A stretch of 64,000 nucleotides of DNA from Planctomycetota bacterium (GTDB lineage: Bacteria; Planctomycetota; J058; JAJDCP01). Below, one piece after another: positions 17,604-27,130 of this stretch (the first letter of the stretch is position 1; each line of letters opens with the position of its first letter). The stretch covers positions 35,270 to 99,269 of the forward strand of contig JAJDCP010000192.1 of NCBI GenBank assembly GCA_029260765.1, read 5' to 3'. The translations under genes were made by a program, and so were the position numbers. A model generated the notes under the pieces. It was given only the letters and a program-made list of their open reading frames with translations. It was not told the origin of the DNA and did not search any database.

Positions 17604-19253
17604 GTGGGCCGAGGAAATCCGTTGGCGTCAGAAGGTTCGGACGGCGAGATCGGGAATGCCGAATTCTCCGCGATCCAGAACATTCCGAGAGTTGGCACGA
17701 TCGTCCTGGTCAAGAAACTGGGGATCTCGGGCTACGCCCAGGTGTACTATGGTGTCGACGCCATCCACCAGACCAAACATACGGTCAAGGCCCTGCCGCG
17801 CGGTGTCGGAAACAAGGTCAAGACGCACATTGCGCGCTTCGTCAACCAGGCGCGCGTCTTTGCCACCATCGACAACCCGCATATCCAGAATGTCCAGTTC
17901 ATCACCCGAGAGAAAGAGACCATCTTCCTGGTGCTCGAACATATCGAGGGCACGACTCTACGGACGCTGCTGAAGAGAACACGGGAGAAGCTCCCCTGGA
18001 CCTTCCCTGAGAACCTCGCCTTGCTGATCGCCGAGTGCGTGGCCAAAGCCCTGGTCGCGATCCACGAGCGGGGTGTCGTGCATCGCGACATCAGGCCGGC
18101 CAACATCGTCATTCCCCATGGTCCGGGAAAGGCACCGGATCCTCGCTTCTGCAAGCTCGTCGACTTCGGACTCGCCAAAGATCCCCACCTGGACCTGACC
18201 GAATCCAACGACCAGCTGGGCCGGCTCGGTTTCACCGCCCCCGAACAGATCATGAGCCCCAAGAACGTAGTGCCTGCCTCGGATGTCTATAGCCTGGGCG
18301 CGATCTTCTATACCATGCTGACCGGACGCCGCCCGTTCTCTGGGACTCCACCCGTGATGATCAAGCAGACCCTGGAGGGGAAGTATCCGGCGGTCACGAA
18401 CTTCCGCAAGGATCTGCGCCACGAGACTCTGCAGCTGGTCGACTGCTGTCTGGCCTGCAAGGTGGAGGACCGCTTTCCCAGCGGGGCAGAGCTGCTTCAA
18501 GCGATCCAGTCGATCCAGGCGCGCAAGACAGGGCGGACGACCCTCAAGGAAGTGCGAGAGACGGAGTCCGCAGTCGGCGGTCCATCCTTCGGCTTCAGCC
18601 TTGTGCGCGTGGGAGCCCCTGTGCTGAAATTCCGCAACCAGCGCGTGGTGGTGGTGGGACGTCTACCGGAGTGCCATCTCACCGTGCCTTCTTCTCGGAT
18701 CAGCCGGCGGCACGCTGAGTTTCACTGGAAAGCCGGCCGGGTTGTGTTGGTCGACCTCGGCTCGCAGAACGGGACGCTGATCAACGGACGGCGCATCCGG
18801 GGCGAAAAGGAGCTCAGCGACGGAGACGAGATCGAGTTCGGCCCGTTCATCTGTACCTTCCGCCAGAAGCTCTTCGAGGAAGCGCCAGTGCTGTTCCCCG
18901 ACAAGCACATGCGCACCCAGCCGATGATGGCCGATGCGACCACGGGGACTCTCGGGCAGATCAACCTGCCCGAGCTTCTGCAGGTACTGGAATTCAACCG
19001 AAAAACGGGAACTCTGGAGATCTTCGGCCCCGATGTCCGGGGTGCGATCACCGTGCGCGACGGTGTGCCCACATTCGCGCGCTGTGGGAAGCTGATGGGG
19101 GAGGAGGCCGTCTTCGCGCTCTTCGCCGTCACGACGGGACAATTCACCCTGACTCCCGCCCTGGTCGAGAAGGAGCGCAACATCTCCATGTCGATGTCGA
19201 GCCTGCTGTTCGAGGCCGCCCGTCGCCAGGATGAGGCCTCCAAACCAAGCTGA
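17604..19253 (+). CDS. Ser/Thr kinase-FHA-DUF4388 fusion
   Basis: A 549-residue cytoplasmic protein with three modules. Kinase, residues about 30-300: the glycine loop is weak (LGISGYAQVYYG), ATP-binding Lys62 is present, the catalytic loop is HRDIRPAN with Arg164 where Lys is normal, and DFG is intact at 187-189. FHA, about 345-415: GRLPECHLTVPSSRISRRHA and LGSQNGTLING contain the phosphothreonine-binding Arg, Ser and Asn. C-terminal 440-540 resembles DUF4388 (LGQINLPELLQVLEFNRKTG, then ITVRDGVPTFARCG), found in signalling proteins of deltaproteobacteria and relatives. The start codon is GTG and its choice is uncertain. A stem-loop follows the stop. Confidence 0.9.
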   Translation: MGRGNPLASEGSDGEIGNAEFSAIQNIPRVGTIVLVKKLGISGYAQVYYGVDAIHQTKHTVKALPRGVGNKVKTHIARFVNQARVFATIDNPHIQNVQFITREKETIFLVLEHIEGTTLRTLLKRTREKLPWTFPENLALLIAECVAKALVAIHERGVVHRDIRPANIVIPHGPGKAPDPRFCKLVDFGLAKDPHLDLTESNDQLGRLGFTAPEQIMSPKNVVPASDVYSLGAIFYTMLTGRRPFSGTPPVMIKQTLEGKYPAVTNFRKDLRHETLQLVDCCLACKVEDRFPSGAELLQAIQSIQARKTGRTTLKEVRETESAVGGPSFGFSLVRVGAPVLKFRNQRVVVVGRLPECHLTVPSSRISRRHAEFHWKAGRVVLVDLGSQNGTLINGRRIRGEKELSDGDEIEFGPFICTFRQKLFEEAPVLFPDKHMRTQPMMADATTGTLGQINLPELLQVLEFNRKTGTLEIFGPDVRGAITVRDGVPTFARCGKLMGEEAVFALFAVTTGQFTLTPALVEKERNISMSMSSLLFEAARRQDEASKPS

Positions 19254-19255
19254 TC

Positions 19256-19279
19256 CGACGGGCGGGCCCTCCCCCGTCG
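19256..19279 (+). terminator. possible terminator hairpin
   Basis: CGACGGG at 19256-19262 pairs with CCCGTCG at 19273-19279 around a ten-base loop, just after the kinase-FHA stop. There is no T-run behind it, so it may be a weak or Rho-assisted terminator, or chance in GC-rich DNA. Confidence 0.35.
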
Positions 19280-19367
19280 CGCAGCGCTCAACGAGAGATC
19301 TCATGCTCCCGGAATGTCCTTTCCTGACGTAGGCGCGTGGTACAAGGAAAGCTGAAGGGAGCACTCC

Positions 19368-20639
19368 ATGCGTTCGGACTTCCGCTTTTTACATGCCGCC
19401 GACCTGCACATCGACAGCCCGCTGCGGGGGCTCGACCGCTATGAGGGGGCGCCGGTCGAGAAGATCCGTGGGGCAACCCGGCGGGCGCTCGAAAACCTGG
19501 TCCAGTTGGCCATCGAAGAACAGGTCGATTTCGTCATCCTCGCTGGAGACCTCTATGACGGCGACTGGCGAGACTACAACACCGGCCTGTTCCTCCACCG
19601 TCAGCTGCAGCGCCTCGCCGAGCCGGGCATCGAAGTCTACCTGACCTACGGCAATCACGACGCGCAGAGCGAGCTGACCAAGAGCCTCCGGCTTCCCGGC
19701 CACTGCCACAACTTCGGCGCAAAACGTCCCAAGACCCACCATCCTGACGGTCTGGCTGTCGCCATCCACGGGCGCGACTATCCCCGGCGCGAGGTATTGG
19801 AAGACCTGTCGGCAGGCTATCCAGCGCCCGAGCTCGGCCGCTTCAACATCGGCGTCCTGCACACGGCATTGACCGGGCGCGAGGGTCACTCGAACTACGC
19901 CCCCTGCACCGTCGATGGTCTGGTCAGCCGGGGCTATCAGTATTGGGCCCTGGGGCACGTGCATACGGCCGAGACGGTCCGGGAAGACCCATGGATCGTC
20001 TTCCCTGGCAACACGCAAGGGCGGCACGCGCGTGAGACGGGACCGAAGGGATGCGTGCTGGTCCAAGTACAGGATGGGCAGGTCGCCCAGGTCGAGTCTC
20101 GTACGCTCGACGTCGTCCGTTGGGGGGTGCTCGACCTCGACCTGGCTGGGGTCGCTGACGAGGACGCCCTCTACGATCTGGTCGACGGCAAGCTCGAAGA
20201 AGCCGCAGAGGCGACGGAGGGACGCATGCTCGCGCTGCGCCTGGTGCTCAGCGGGGCGAGTGAGGTCCACGGGCTGCTGGCCCGGGAAGGCGAGAGAATC
20301 AGACCTGAGCTGCGCGCCCGGGCCAACGCGGTCGCAGGTGAGGGCGTCTGGCTCGAGAAGATCGCCTTCCGCACGCGGGCAGCCATCGATGTCGAGGCCC
20401 TGCGTCGCGATGACGGGCCGTTGGGCAGCCTGCTCTGTTCCTTTGCTGCGCTCCAGCAAGATTCGGCCAGTCTCAAGGAGCTGCTCGACAGCTTCTCGGC
20501 GCTCAAGAAGAAACTGCCCCCCGAGATCCATGGCCCTGACGGGGGGCTCGACCTCAGCGACCCGAACACCATCCGTGCGCGGCTCGACGAGGTCGAACAG
20601 CTGTTGATCGCCGAATTGCACAGAGGGGGGGACGACTGA
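19368..20639 (+). CDS. yhaO: SbcD/YhaO-like metallophosphoesterase (DNA repair exonuclease)
   Basis: A 423-residue protein with the calcineurin-type phosphoesterase motifs in order: LHAADLHIDSPL (D, H), LAGDLYDG (GD), YGNHDAQ (GNHD) and ALGHVHTAE (GHxH). These coordinate two metals in Mre11/SbcD nucleases. The DSPLRGL opening is typical of the YhaO branch. The C-terminal 170 residues are a helical capping region. The stop codon overlaps the ATG of the next gene by one base (TGATG), and that gene is the matching SMC-like ATPase, so the two should form an SbcCD/Rad50-Mre11-like complex acting on DNA ends. The role in this organism is inferred from family only. Confidence 0.92.
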   Translation: MRSDFRFLHAADLHIDSPLRGLDRYEGAPVEKIRGATRRALENLVQLAIEEQVDFVILAGDLYDGDWRDYNTGLFLHRQLQRLAEPGIEVYLTYGNHDAQSELTKSLRLPGHCHNFGAKRPKTHHPDGLAVAIHGRDYPRREVLEDLSAGYPAPELGRFNIGVLHTALTGREGHSNYAPCTVDGLVSRGYQYWALGHVHTAETVREDPWIVFPGNTQGRHARETGPKGCVLVQVQDGQVAQVESRTLDVVRWGVLDLDLAGVADEDALYDLVDGKLEEAAEATEGRMLALRLVLSGASEVHGLLAREGERIRPELRARANAVAGEGVWLEKIAFRTRAAIDVEALRRDDGPLGSLLCSFAALQQDSASLKELLDSFSALKKKLPPEIHGPDGGLDLSDPNTIRARLDEVEQLLIAELHRGGDD

Positions 20640-23600
20640 TGCACCTCCTCGAGCTGTGGCTGCCGCGTTTCGGCCCCTTCACTGATCTCAAGCTGGATTT
20701 TTCGGGCCTCGAGCGCGGTGTGCATATCGTCTTTGGACCGAACGAAGCGGGCAAGAGCACCACACTGTCCGCCCTGGAGGCGCTCTTCTTCCGCTTTCCC
20801 CAGCGGACCGCCTTCGATTTCTTGCACCAGAAGAAAGAGCTGCGCGTTGGTGCGAGGTTGGGCTACGGCGCAGGCCAGGAGCTGGCTTTCTTCCGCAAGC
20901 GAGGCAAGAAGCTCACCCTGCTCGATACCGATGGCCAGCCTCTCGACGAGTCCTTGCTCGAGAGCGCGATGCCCGGTGTCGACCGTGAGCTGTTCGCTTC
21001 GATGTTCGGCCTCAGCCACGAAGCTCTGCAGCAGGGCGGGCACGCGATCCTCGCCGGGGAAGGGAACCTGGCCCAGAGCCTGTTCGGAGCGGGGGTCGGC
21101 AGCGACATGCATAGCCTGCTCAAACGCCTGTCGGGCCGGGCTGAGAAGCTCTTCATGCCGAGAGCCTCCAAGCCCCAGATCAACGCCGCGCTGAGCCAGT
21201 TCGGGAAGGCCAGGAAGCGGGTCTCAGAGCTGCGCCTCTCGGCCCGGAAATGGGACGAGGAAGAAGGTTCCTTCCAAGAACTGCTCGAGAGCTTGCAGTC
21301 CAAGGATACCGAGGTCCGCGCGGCCCGGCGTGAGCTGGCACGCCTCGAGAGAGTGCGGCGCAACAAGCCGAAGCTCGCCCGGCATCAGACTGTGGGGGCG
21401 CGGCTTGCTGCGCTCGCGACAACCCCTCTGCTTCCCGAAGACGCTGCTGAGCAACTGAAGGGGGCACAGCGGAGCCTCCGAGACACCCGCCCGGCTCTCG
21501 CTGGAAAACAGGCCAAGCTGGGCAAGATCGTCGCCCAACTCGCGAGCCTCTCTGCCCCCGAAGCGCTGGCAGAAGACCAGGAACGGCTGCGCGAGCTTGG
21601 CCTCCGCCTCGGCGCACACATGAAGGCCGACAGGGACCGGCCGGTGCTGATGCGAGGACTGCTCGACGCCAAAGATGCCATGAAGCGCCTGTTGGCCGAG
21701 CTGGGCGTCGAGACCTCTGTAGACGCTGCCGAGAATCTGCGCGTCCCCGGTGCTCTCAAGGCGAGGATCGCCAAGCTGGGCAAGGCGCTCACCGGGCTCG
21801 AGAGCCGGCGTGAGAGTCTCACCGGAGAGCTCGCGTCGTTGCGGCAGCGGAAGCAGGCCCTCGAGAGCACCCTTGCTGGCCGAAGGTCCGAAGACGACGG
21901 GAAGGCCCTGGCAGGGACGCTGAAGATCGTCAGTGACGAGGGCCCGATCGAGAAACAGTCTGCCGAGGCGCGCAGCAAGCGTGACCGTCTGCGCTCGAAG
22001 CTCGAGCGCCAACGGGCCGCCCTGGGCAGGGTTGCCGGCACTGCTGAGGACATCGCACGGCTCGCTCTTCCGAATGAAGAGACCGTCCGACGTTTCGAGC
22101 GCAGCCGTGATCGGCTCGAGACTGAGCACGAGAAGCTCGGCCGGCAACTCGAAGAAGCGCAGCGCGAGAAGAACCGACTCGAGGCTGAGCTCAAGGCACA
22201 CGAGCGGGCCGGTGAGGTCGTGACGGAGAATGATCTGCGTCGGGCCCGAGAGCGCCGCGAGCAGCTCTGGAAGCAGCTACGCTCGGCCTGGTTCGAGCTG
22301 AGCGTGGCTGCTGAGACCGATAAGCTCGCCTGCGCAGACCAGCTCGAAGAGGCGACCCAGCGGGCCGATGAGATCGCCGACCGGCTGCGGCGTGAGGCGG
22401 AGCGGGTCGCCCGGCACGTCCAGCTCGAGGTGCAGAGAGACGCCCGGATCGGTGACATCACAGAGCTCGCGGCGAAGCTCAAGGCTGTGGTCCTGAGCCA
22501 GGCCGAAGACGAAACGCGCTGGCGCCAGCCGTGGGTGGCTGTCGGCATCGAAGCGGGCACACCGAAAGAGATGGCAGCCTGGCTCGGCCGCCACGAGAAG
22601 CTGGTCGGGGTCTTCGAGGAGGCCGGGGAAGCCGCGCAGGTGCTAGCTGACGTCGAAGAACGCGTCGCCGCGGCGGTCGCGCGCTTGCGGAAAGCCCTGA
22701 GCGGGGCGGGTGCGACCTCGGCTCCCGATGCGGGCCTGGCTGAGCTTCGTGCGCAGGCCGAGGCGCTGGTCGAGGCTCGTCGGACCGAGGCAAACGAGAC
22801 CCTCGTGCTGCAACGCGAGCTCAACAAGCTGAGCGAGAAGCTGCCCGGCCTCGAGCGTGAGCTGGCCGACTCCGAGCGAATGCTGACAGACTGGCGGACG
22901 CAGTGGTGCGCATCACTGGCGCAGTTGGGACGCGACGTCTCCACGACTCCCGACGAGGCAGACCTCGTCCTGGCACTGATCGACCAGCTGCTCGAGAAAG
23001 ACGCGGAGCGGCGCAGCCACCACCGACGGATCGCGGGTATTGACCGCGACGCGGAAGCGTTTGAGGCGTTCGTCGATGAGCTCGTGGTTCGCTACGCTCC
23101 CGAGCTGCAGGCCCGGCCGCTGGAAACCCGCGCCCAGGATCTCTCGAGCCTGTACAGCAAAGCGCGCGACGAGAAAACGTCTCGCGAGGGGCTCGTGCAG
23201 CGGAAGGCCGAGCTGGAAACAGAGATCGAGACCGAAGCTGAGAAGCAACGCCGCGCCGAAGCCACCGTGGCCGAGCTGAGCGCGGCAGCGGGCGTGGCTG
23301 CGATCGAGGCGCTCGAAGAAGCCGTGCTGCGCTCCGACGAGCGACGCGCGCTGCAGGGAGAGCGTGAACGCCTCGAGAGAGACATGCTGGAGGGAGGCGA
23401 CGGGCACACGCTCGCCACGCTGATCGACGAAGCGGCCCAGGTCGATGGGGATGCCATCTCGGGCGACGTCGACCACCTGCGCGCCGAGCTCGAGAGGCTC
23501 GAAGAGATGTGCCGCGGATTGCGCGACGAACGCGCAGCCCTGCTGGAACGGCGCAAGCAGCTCGGCAGCGAAGGCGCCGCCACAGCGCAAGAAGAGGCTG

Positions 23601-24148
23601 AAGCCGCGCTCTCGCAGGTACGCGCTGGGAGCGAGGAGTACCTCGTCGTGCGGCTGGCCTCGCTGCTGTTAGAAAAGCAGATCGAACGGTACTCCGAGCA
23701 GCATCAGGGGCCCCTGCTCAGCCGCTCTTCCGAGCTGTTCGCGCGGCTGACGCTGGGCTCTTTCAGCCAACTCAAACCGGAATGGAACCTGAAGGACCAG
23801 AAGGTGATCGCCTGCGTCCGGCCCGATGGCAGCTCGGTGCACGTGGACGGGCTCAGCGAGGGCACACGCGATCAGCTCTACCTCGCGCTCCGCCTCGCCA
23901 GCCTCGAGCAACACCTGGCAAAGAACGAAGGCTTTCCGTTGATCTGCGACGACCTGCTGGTGCAGTTCGATGACCAGCGGGCACGCGCGGCTCTCGAGCT
24001 CCTCGGAGAGCTGGGAGAGCAGACCCAGGTGCTGTTCTTCACCCACCATCGCAGGCTGGTCGAGCTGGCTGCTGCGGCCATTCCCAAGGAGCGACGCCGC
24101 GATCACGACCTCTCGGCCGCCCTGGCAGCGCGCAGGCGGGGCTCCTGA
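20639..24148 (+). CDS. yhaN: SbcC/YhaN-like AAA+ ATPase with long coiled coils
   Basis: A 1169-residue protein. Walker A is GPNEAGKSTT (residues 33-42), preceded by the usual FGPFTDLKLDF opening of RecF/SbcC-type ATPases. The middle, about residues 190-1020, is strongly coiled-coil, with dense Glu, Arg and Leu heptads such as RDRLETEHEKLGRQLEEAQR. The C-terminal head has LSEGTRDQLYLALRLASLE (signature and following helix), ICDDLLVQFDD (Walker B with D-loop) and FFTHHRRLVELA, giving a complete ABC-type head. It overlaps yhaO by one base. The partner arrangement indicates a Rad50-like DNA-end processing complex. Length is larger than Bacillus YhaN (about 960). Confidence 0.92.
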   Translation: MHLLELWLPRFGPFTDLKLDFSGLERGVHIVFGPNEAGKSTTLSALEALFFRFPQRTAFDFLHQKKELRVGARLGYGAGQELAFFRKRGKKLTLLDTDGQPLDESLLESAMPGVDRELFASMFGLSHEALQQGGHAILAGEGNLAQSLFGAGVGSDMHSLLKRLSGRAEKLFMPRASKPQINAALSQFGKARKRVSELRLSARKWDEEEGSFQELLESLQSKDTEVRAARRELARLERVRRNKPKLARHQTVGARLAALATTPLLPEDAAEQLKGAQRSLRDTRPALAGKQAKLGKIVAQLASLSAPEALAEDQERLRELGLRLGAHMKADRDRPVLMRGLLDAKDAMKRLLAELGVETSVDAAENLRVPGALKARIAKLGKALTGLESRRESLTGELASLRQRKQALESTLAGRRSEDDGKALAGTLKIVSDEGPIEKQSAEARSKRDRLRSKLERQRAALGRVAGTAEDIARLALPNEETVRRFERSRDRLETEHEKLGRQLEEAQREKNRLEAELKAHERAGEVVTENDLRRARERREQLWKQLRSAWFELSVAAETDKLACADQLEEATQRADEIADRLRREAERVARHVQLEVQRDARIGDITELAAKLKAVVLSQAEDETRWRQPWVAVGIEAGTPKEMAAWLGRHEKLVGVFEEAGEAAQVLADVEERVAAAVARLRKALSGAGATSAPDAGLAELRAQAEALVEARRTEANETLVLQRELNKLSEKLPGLERELADSERMLTDWRTQWCASLAQLGRDVSTTPDEADLVLALIDQLLEKDAERRSHHRRIAGIDRDAEAFEAFVDELVVRYAPELQARPLETRAQDLSSLYSKARDEKTSREGLVQRKAELETEIETEAEKQRRAEATVAELSAAAGVAAIEALEEAVLRSDERRALQGERERLERDMLEGGDGHTLATLIDEAAQVDGDAISGDVDHLRAELERLEEMCRGLRDERAALLERRKQLGSEGAATAQEEAEAALSQVRAGSEEYLVVRLASLLLEKQIERYSEQHQGPLLSRSSELFARLTLGSFSQLKPEWNLKDQKVIACVRPDGSSVHVDGLSEGTRDQLYLALRLASLEQHLAKNEGFPLICDDLLVQFDDQRARAALELLGELGEQTQVLFFTHHRRLVELAAAAIPKERRRDHDLSAALAARRRGS

Positions 24149-24245
24149 AGGATGAGGAGGGGGCGAGGATCGCGCTGGCGCACTGCGAACGCCCCGCGGC
24201 GCCGGGATCTGCTACCTTAGGGGAAACCTGCCAGCGAGCACTGCC

Positions 24246-26219
24246 TTGTCTTCCCTCCGCGAGTCCAAGACGCGTCCCCACGGCAGCCAGCTCTGGCTGC
24301 TGCTGCCCGTTCTGGCTCTGCCGCTGCTGAGCTGGGGTCTCTACGCGGAGTTCCGGGCGTATCCCTTCGTATACGACGACTACTGGAACATCGTCGAGAA
24401 CCCGGCCCTGCACCTCGATAGTCTGGAGGGCCCCGCCCTGCTGGCCGCCCTTGAGGGGCATTTCCGCAACCGGACAAGGCCGCTGTCGAACCTCGGCTTC
24501 GCGCTCAGTTACGCCGTGTGGGGCCTGGATCCGGCGGGCTTCCGGGGCGTAGGCATCGGTCTGCACGGAGTCAACGCGGTACTGCTCTTCTTGCTCCTGC
24601 TGAAGACTCTGCGTCTCGCCTCGTCCAAAGAGCCAGGACCTCCTGTGGGTTGGTCCCTGACGCGCCCGTGGGGGGCCGCTTTCGCGGGAACCCTGGTCTG
24701 GCTGGTGCATCCGCTGCACAGCCACGCTGTGATGTCGATCCATCAGCGTATGGTGCTGCAAGCGGCCTTTTTCTGCTTGCTCGCCCTGCACGCATACCTA
24801 GCTGCCCGCCAGACGAGCGGCCGGCGCCGACAGATCTGGGCGGGCCTGGCGGGCTTTGCCTGGCTGTGCGGCATGCTCAGTAAAGAGGTCGCCCTCGGCC
24901 TGGCCCTGGCGGTCTGGGTGTACGAAGTCTGCATCTTCCGCCGGCTCGACCCGGTCTGGACCCGCCGCAGCCTGCGGGTGCTGCTGCCGAGTGCGCTGCT
25001 CGGCATCTGTCTGCTCGGCGGGCTGCTCTTCATTCTGCACCCGGGTTACGCCCACAAACAACTCGCCCAGATCCGCCAGAGCCTGGCAGGTCAATTGCTG
25101 ACGCAGGTGCGGGTGCTGTTCTTCTACCTCAGTCTATGGCTCTGGCCCCATCCCGCGCGGCTCAGCATCGACCATGGCCTCGCCCCTAGCAGCTCTCTGC
25201 TCGCGCCGCCGACAAACCTGCTGGCCTTGCTCGCGCTGACGGGGCTGATGGTCTGGCTGTGGCGCACACGCCGTCCGCTGCGGGTACTGCAGGCGGGCTG
25301 GTTCCTGCTGCTGTTGCTGCTCGAGGCGCTGCTGCCGCTCGACGCGGTGGCAGAGTATCGGCTCTACTTGCCAGGTTTTGCCATCGCACTGTGCATCGCC
25401 GAGCTGCTGCCCCGCTATCTGCCGCGTCGTTTCGGGCGCTGGGGCTGGCTGCCAGTGCTGCTGATTCTCGGCCTGCTCTGCCAGGCCACCCGTACCCGCT
25501 GCCGGGTCTGGCGGGATCCCGTCAGCCTGTGGAGCGATGCCGCGGCCCACGCTCCCGACAGCTACCGACCCCGCTACAACCTCGGCTTTGAGCTGCTGCG
25601 CTCTGACGACGCAGAGGCAGCCCTGCCGCACCTGCGCCGGGCCGTCGAGCTCAAGTCCGGCTCCGCGCTCGCCCACGGCTATCTGGCCGTCTGCCTGGCG
25701 CAGCAAGGCCTGCTGGAGGAAGCCTACCCACACAGCGAGCGGGCAGTGGCGCTGGACAAGAAACAAGATTGGCTGCATCTGCTGAGGAATCAGGCCCTCA
25801 TCGCCCGGCGACTCGGCCGCCCCGACGAGGTGCTGGCGCTGTTACAGACTGTAGCAGAGCGCGAGCCGCGGGCTGCCAACTACGTCGCTGCCGCGCGCCA
25901 GGCGCTGAGGTGTGCGCGGCCCGAGCTGGCGCTGCAGCTGTTCGGCGCGGCGCTCCGGCTGGCACCGCAAGACCTCGACGCACGCACCGGCATGATCAAG
26001 GCACAGGCGAAGGCGACCGGCGTAGGCGCCGCGCTCCGACAGCTCCAGACCTGGCTCAATGACGGCTCCGCGCACGCAGACCTGTGGTTGCTGGGCGCCG
26101 AGCTGCTGACTGTGGCAGGCGAGCAGGGGAAGACCATCGAGCTGTTGCGGGAGGCACGGCGTCGTTTCCCGAACGACACGCGGCTCGTGGCCGCCCTGCG
26201 GAAAGCCGAGGAACCCTGA
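24246..26219 (+). CDS. multi-pass membrane protein with C-terminal TPRs (TMTC/GT-C-like)
   Basis: A 657-residue protein starting at TTG 24246. About ten hydrophobic helices fill residues 18-430; the first loop contains YPFVYDDYWNIVENPAL and later WLVHPLHSHAVMSIHQRMVL, which follow the (F/Y)VYDDxxxxxxN and HPxxxxxVxxIxxR patterns of TMTC/DUF1736 and other GT-C glycosyltransferase-like proteins, with acidic residues in the first periplasmic loop. The C-terminal 220 residues are TPRs (NLGFELLRSDDAEAALPHLR and following). These proteins are thought to move sugars from lipid carriers onto proteins. It is the first gene of a tight + strand run; the next gene overlaps its stop as TGATG. Confidence 0.8.
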   Translation: MSSLRESKTRPHGSQLWLLLPVLALPLLSWGLYAEFRAYPFVYDDYWNIVENPALHLDSLEGPALLAALEGHFRNRTRPLSNLGFALSYAVWGLDPAGFRGVGIGLHGVNAVLLFLLLLKTLRLASSKEPGPPVGWSLTRPWGAAFAGTLVWLVHPLHSHAVMSIHQRMVLQAAFFCLLALHAYLAARQTSGRRRQIWAGLAGFAWLCGMLSKEVALGLALAVWVYEVCIFRRLDPVWTRRSLRVLLPSALLGICLLGGLLFILHPGYAHKQLAQIRQSLAGQLLTQVRVLFFYLSLWLWPHPARLSIDHGLAPSSSLLAPPTNLLALLALTGLMVWLWRTRRPLRVLQAGWFLLLLLLEALLPLDAVAEYRLYLPGFAIALCIAELLPRYLPRRFGRWGWLPVLLILGLLCQATRTRCRVWRDPVSLWSDAAAHAPDSYRPRYNLGFELLRSDDAEAALPHLRRAVELKSGSALAHGYLAVCLAQQGLLEEAYPHSERAVALDKKQDWLHLLRNQALIARRLGRPDEVLALLQTVAEREPRAANYVAAARQALRCARPELALQLFGAALRLAPQDLDARTGMIKAQAKATGVGAALRQLQTWLNDGSAHADLWLLGAELLTVAGEQGKTIELLREARRRFPNDTRLVAALRKAEEP

Positions 26220-27093
26220 TGGCCGTCGGAAGGCTTCCAGCTGCGGTGCAGTCCTGGCTGGCAACGCTGTACCGGCTCAGCGGACCGCTCCACGGCTTGC
26301 TGAATCGTCCACAGCTGCCGGCCGCGCTCTTCATCGGCGCGCAACGCTCCGGCACCACCTTCCTGCAGGGATTGTTGGCCGCACATCCCGGCGTGCGTTT
26401 CGGACGCCGCTTGGAGCGTAACGACGGACGCTGGCGGTTCCATCCAGAGCCCCACTTCTTCGACCGCTTCTACCACCGCGGCCCCCGCTGGTACCAAAGC
26501 TGTTTCCCGCGCGCCGTCTGGGAACGCGAGAACCCCTGGCTGTTCTGCGACAAGACCCCCAAGTACCTGTGCGATCCGCTGGTGCCCGCCCGCGTGCGCC
26601 GGTTGTTGCCCAGCGCGAAGTTCCTGGTTCTGCTGCGCGAACCGGTGGAGCGCGCCTACTCCCACCACCGAAGACGCTGCAGGGTCCACGGCCTGGACCT
26701 GAGCTTCGATCAGGCGATGCGGCTCGAGCTCGCAAGCTGGCAAGCGGGCACCGCGACCCTGTTCGCTGAGGACCGTCTGACTGGACGCCCTGCCTGGCTG
26801 TGGAAGAACCCACTCACACGCGGACTGTACGCCTACCAGCTCGAACGCTGGTTCGCTATTTTGCGCGCGAGCAATTCCTGATCGTCGCCAGCGAGCGGCT
26901 GTTCGCTGAACCTTCCCGAGTGTATGGAGAGGTGTTGGAGTTCTTCGAGCTGCCCCCATCGCGGGTGTCTTTCAGCCACCAGCGGGCGGCCCCCGCACCG
27001 CTGGAGAGCGGGCTGAGAGCCCGCTTGAGCGCATTCTATCGGCCGCACAACCAGCGACTGTACGCGCTGCTCGAACAGGACTTCGGCTGGTAG
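26219..27093 (+). pseudogene. sulfotransferase interrupted by a one-base frameshift
   Basis: The gene starts at ATG 26219, overlapping the preceding stop. The PAPS 5'-phosphosulfate loop FIGAQRSGTTFLQGLL is at residues 38-53 and the 3'-phosphate motif VLLREPVERAYSHH at about 137-150, as in the Sulfotransfer_1/3 families. The frame then runs LYAYQLERWFAILRASNS and stops at 26881. The natural continuation, AREQFLIVASERLFAEPSRV and the rest to FGW, is in another frame ending at TAG 27093. Adding one T to the TTTT tract at 26859-26862 restores WFAIFAREQFLIV, so a single-base deletion there, real or a sequencing/assembly error, explains everything. The rest of the gene is intact, so if the base is an error this is a working 291-residue enzyme. 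Confidence 0.85.
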
Positions 27094-27118
27094 CCAGGCT
27101 ACAATGGCTGGGGAACTC

Positions 27119-27124
27119 AGGAGG
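27119..27124 (+). promoter_or_regulatory. ribosome binding site deciding the synthetase start
   Basis: A perfect AGGAGG six bases before ATG 27131. It favours that start over the in-frame ATG at 27104 for the A-T-TE synthetase. Confidence 0.75.
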
Positions 27125-27130
27125 CACTGG

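Noticed and set aside
19389..20621. A 410-codon frame antisense to yhaO
   Set aside because: No motif; yhaO has full metallophosphoesterase signatures and overlaps yhaN as expected.
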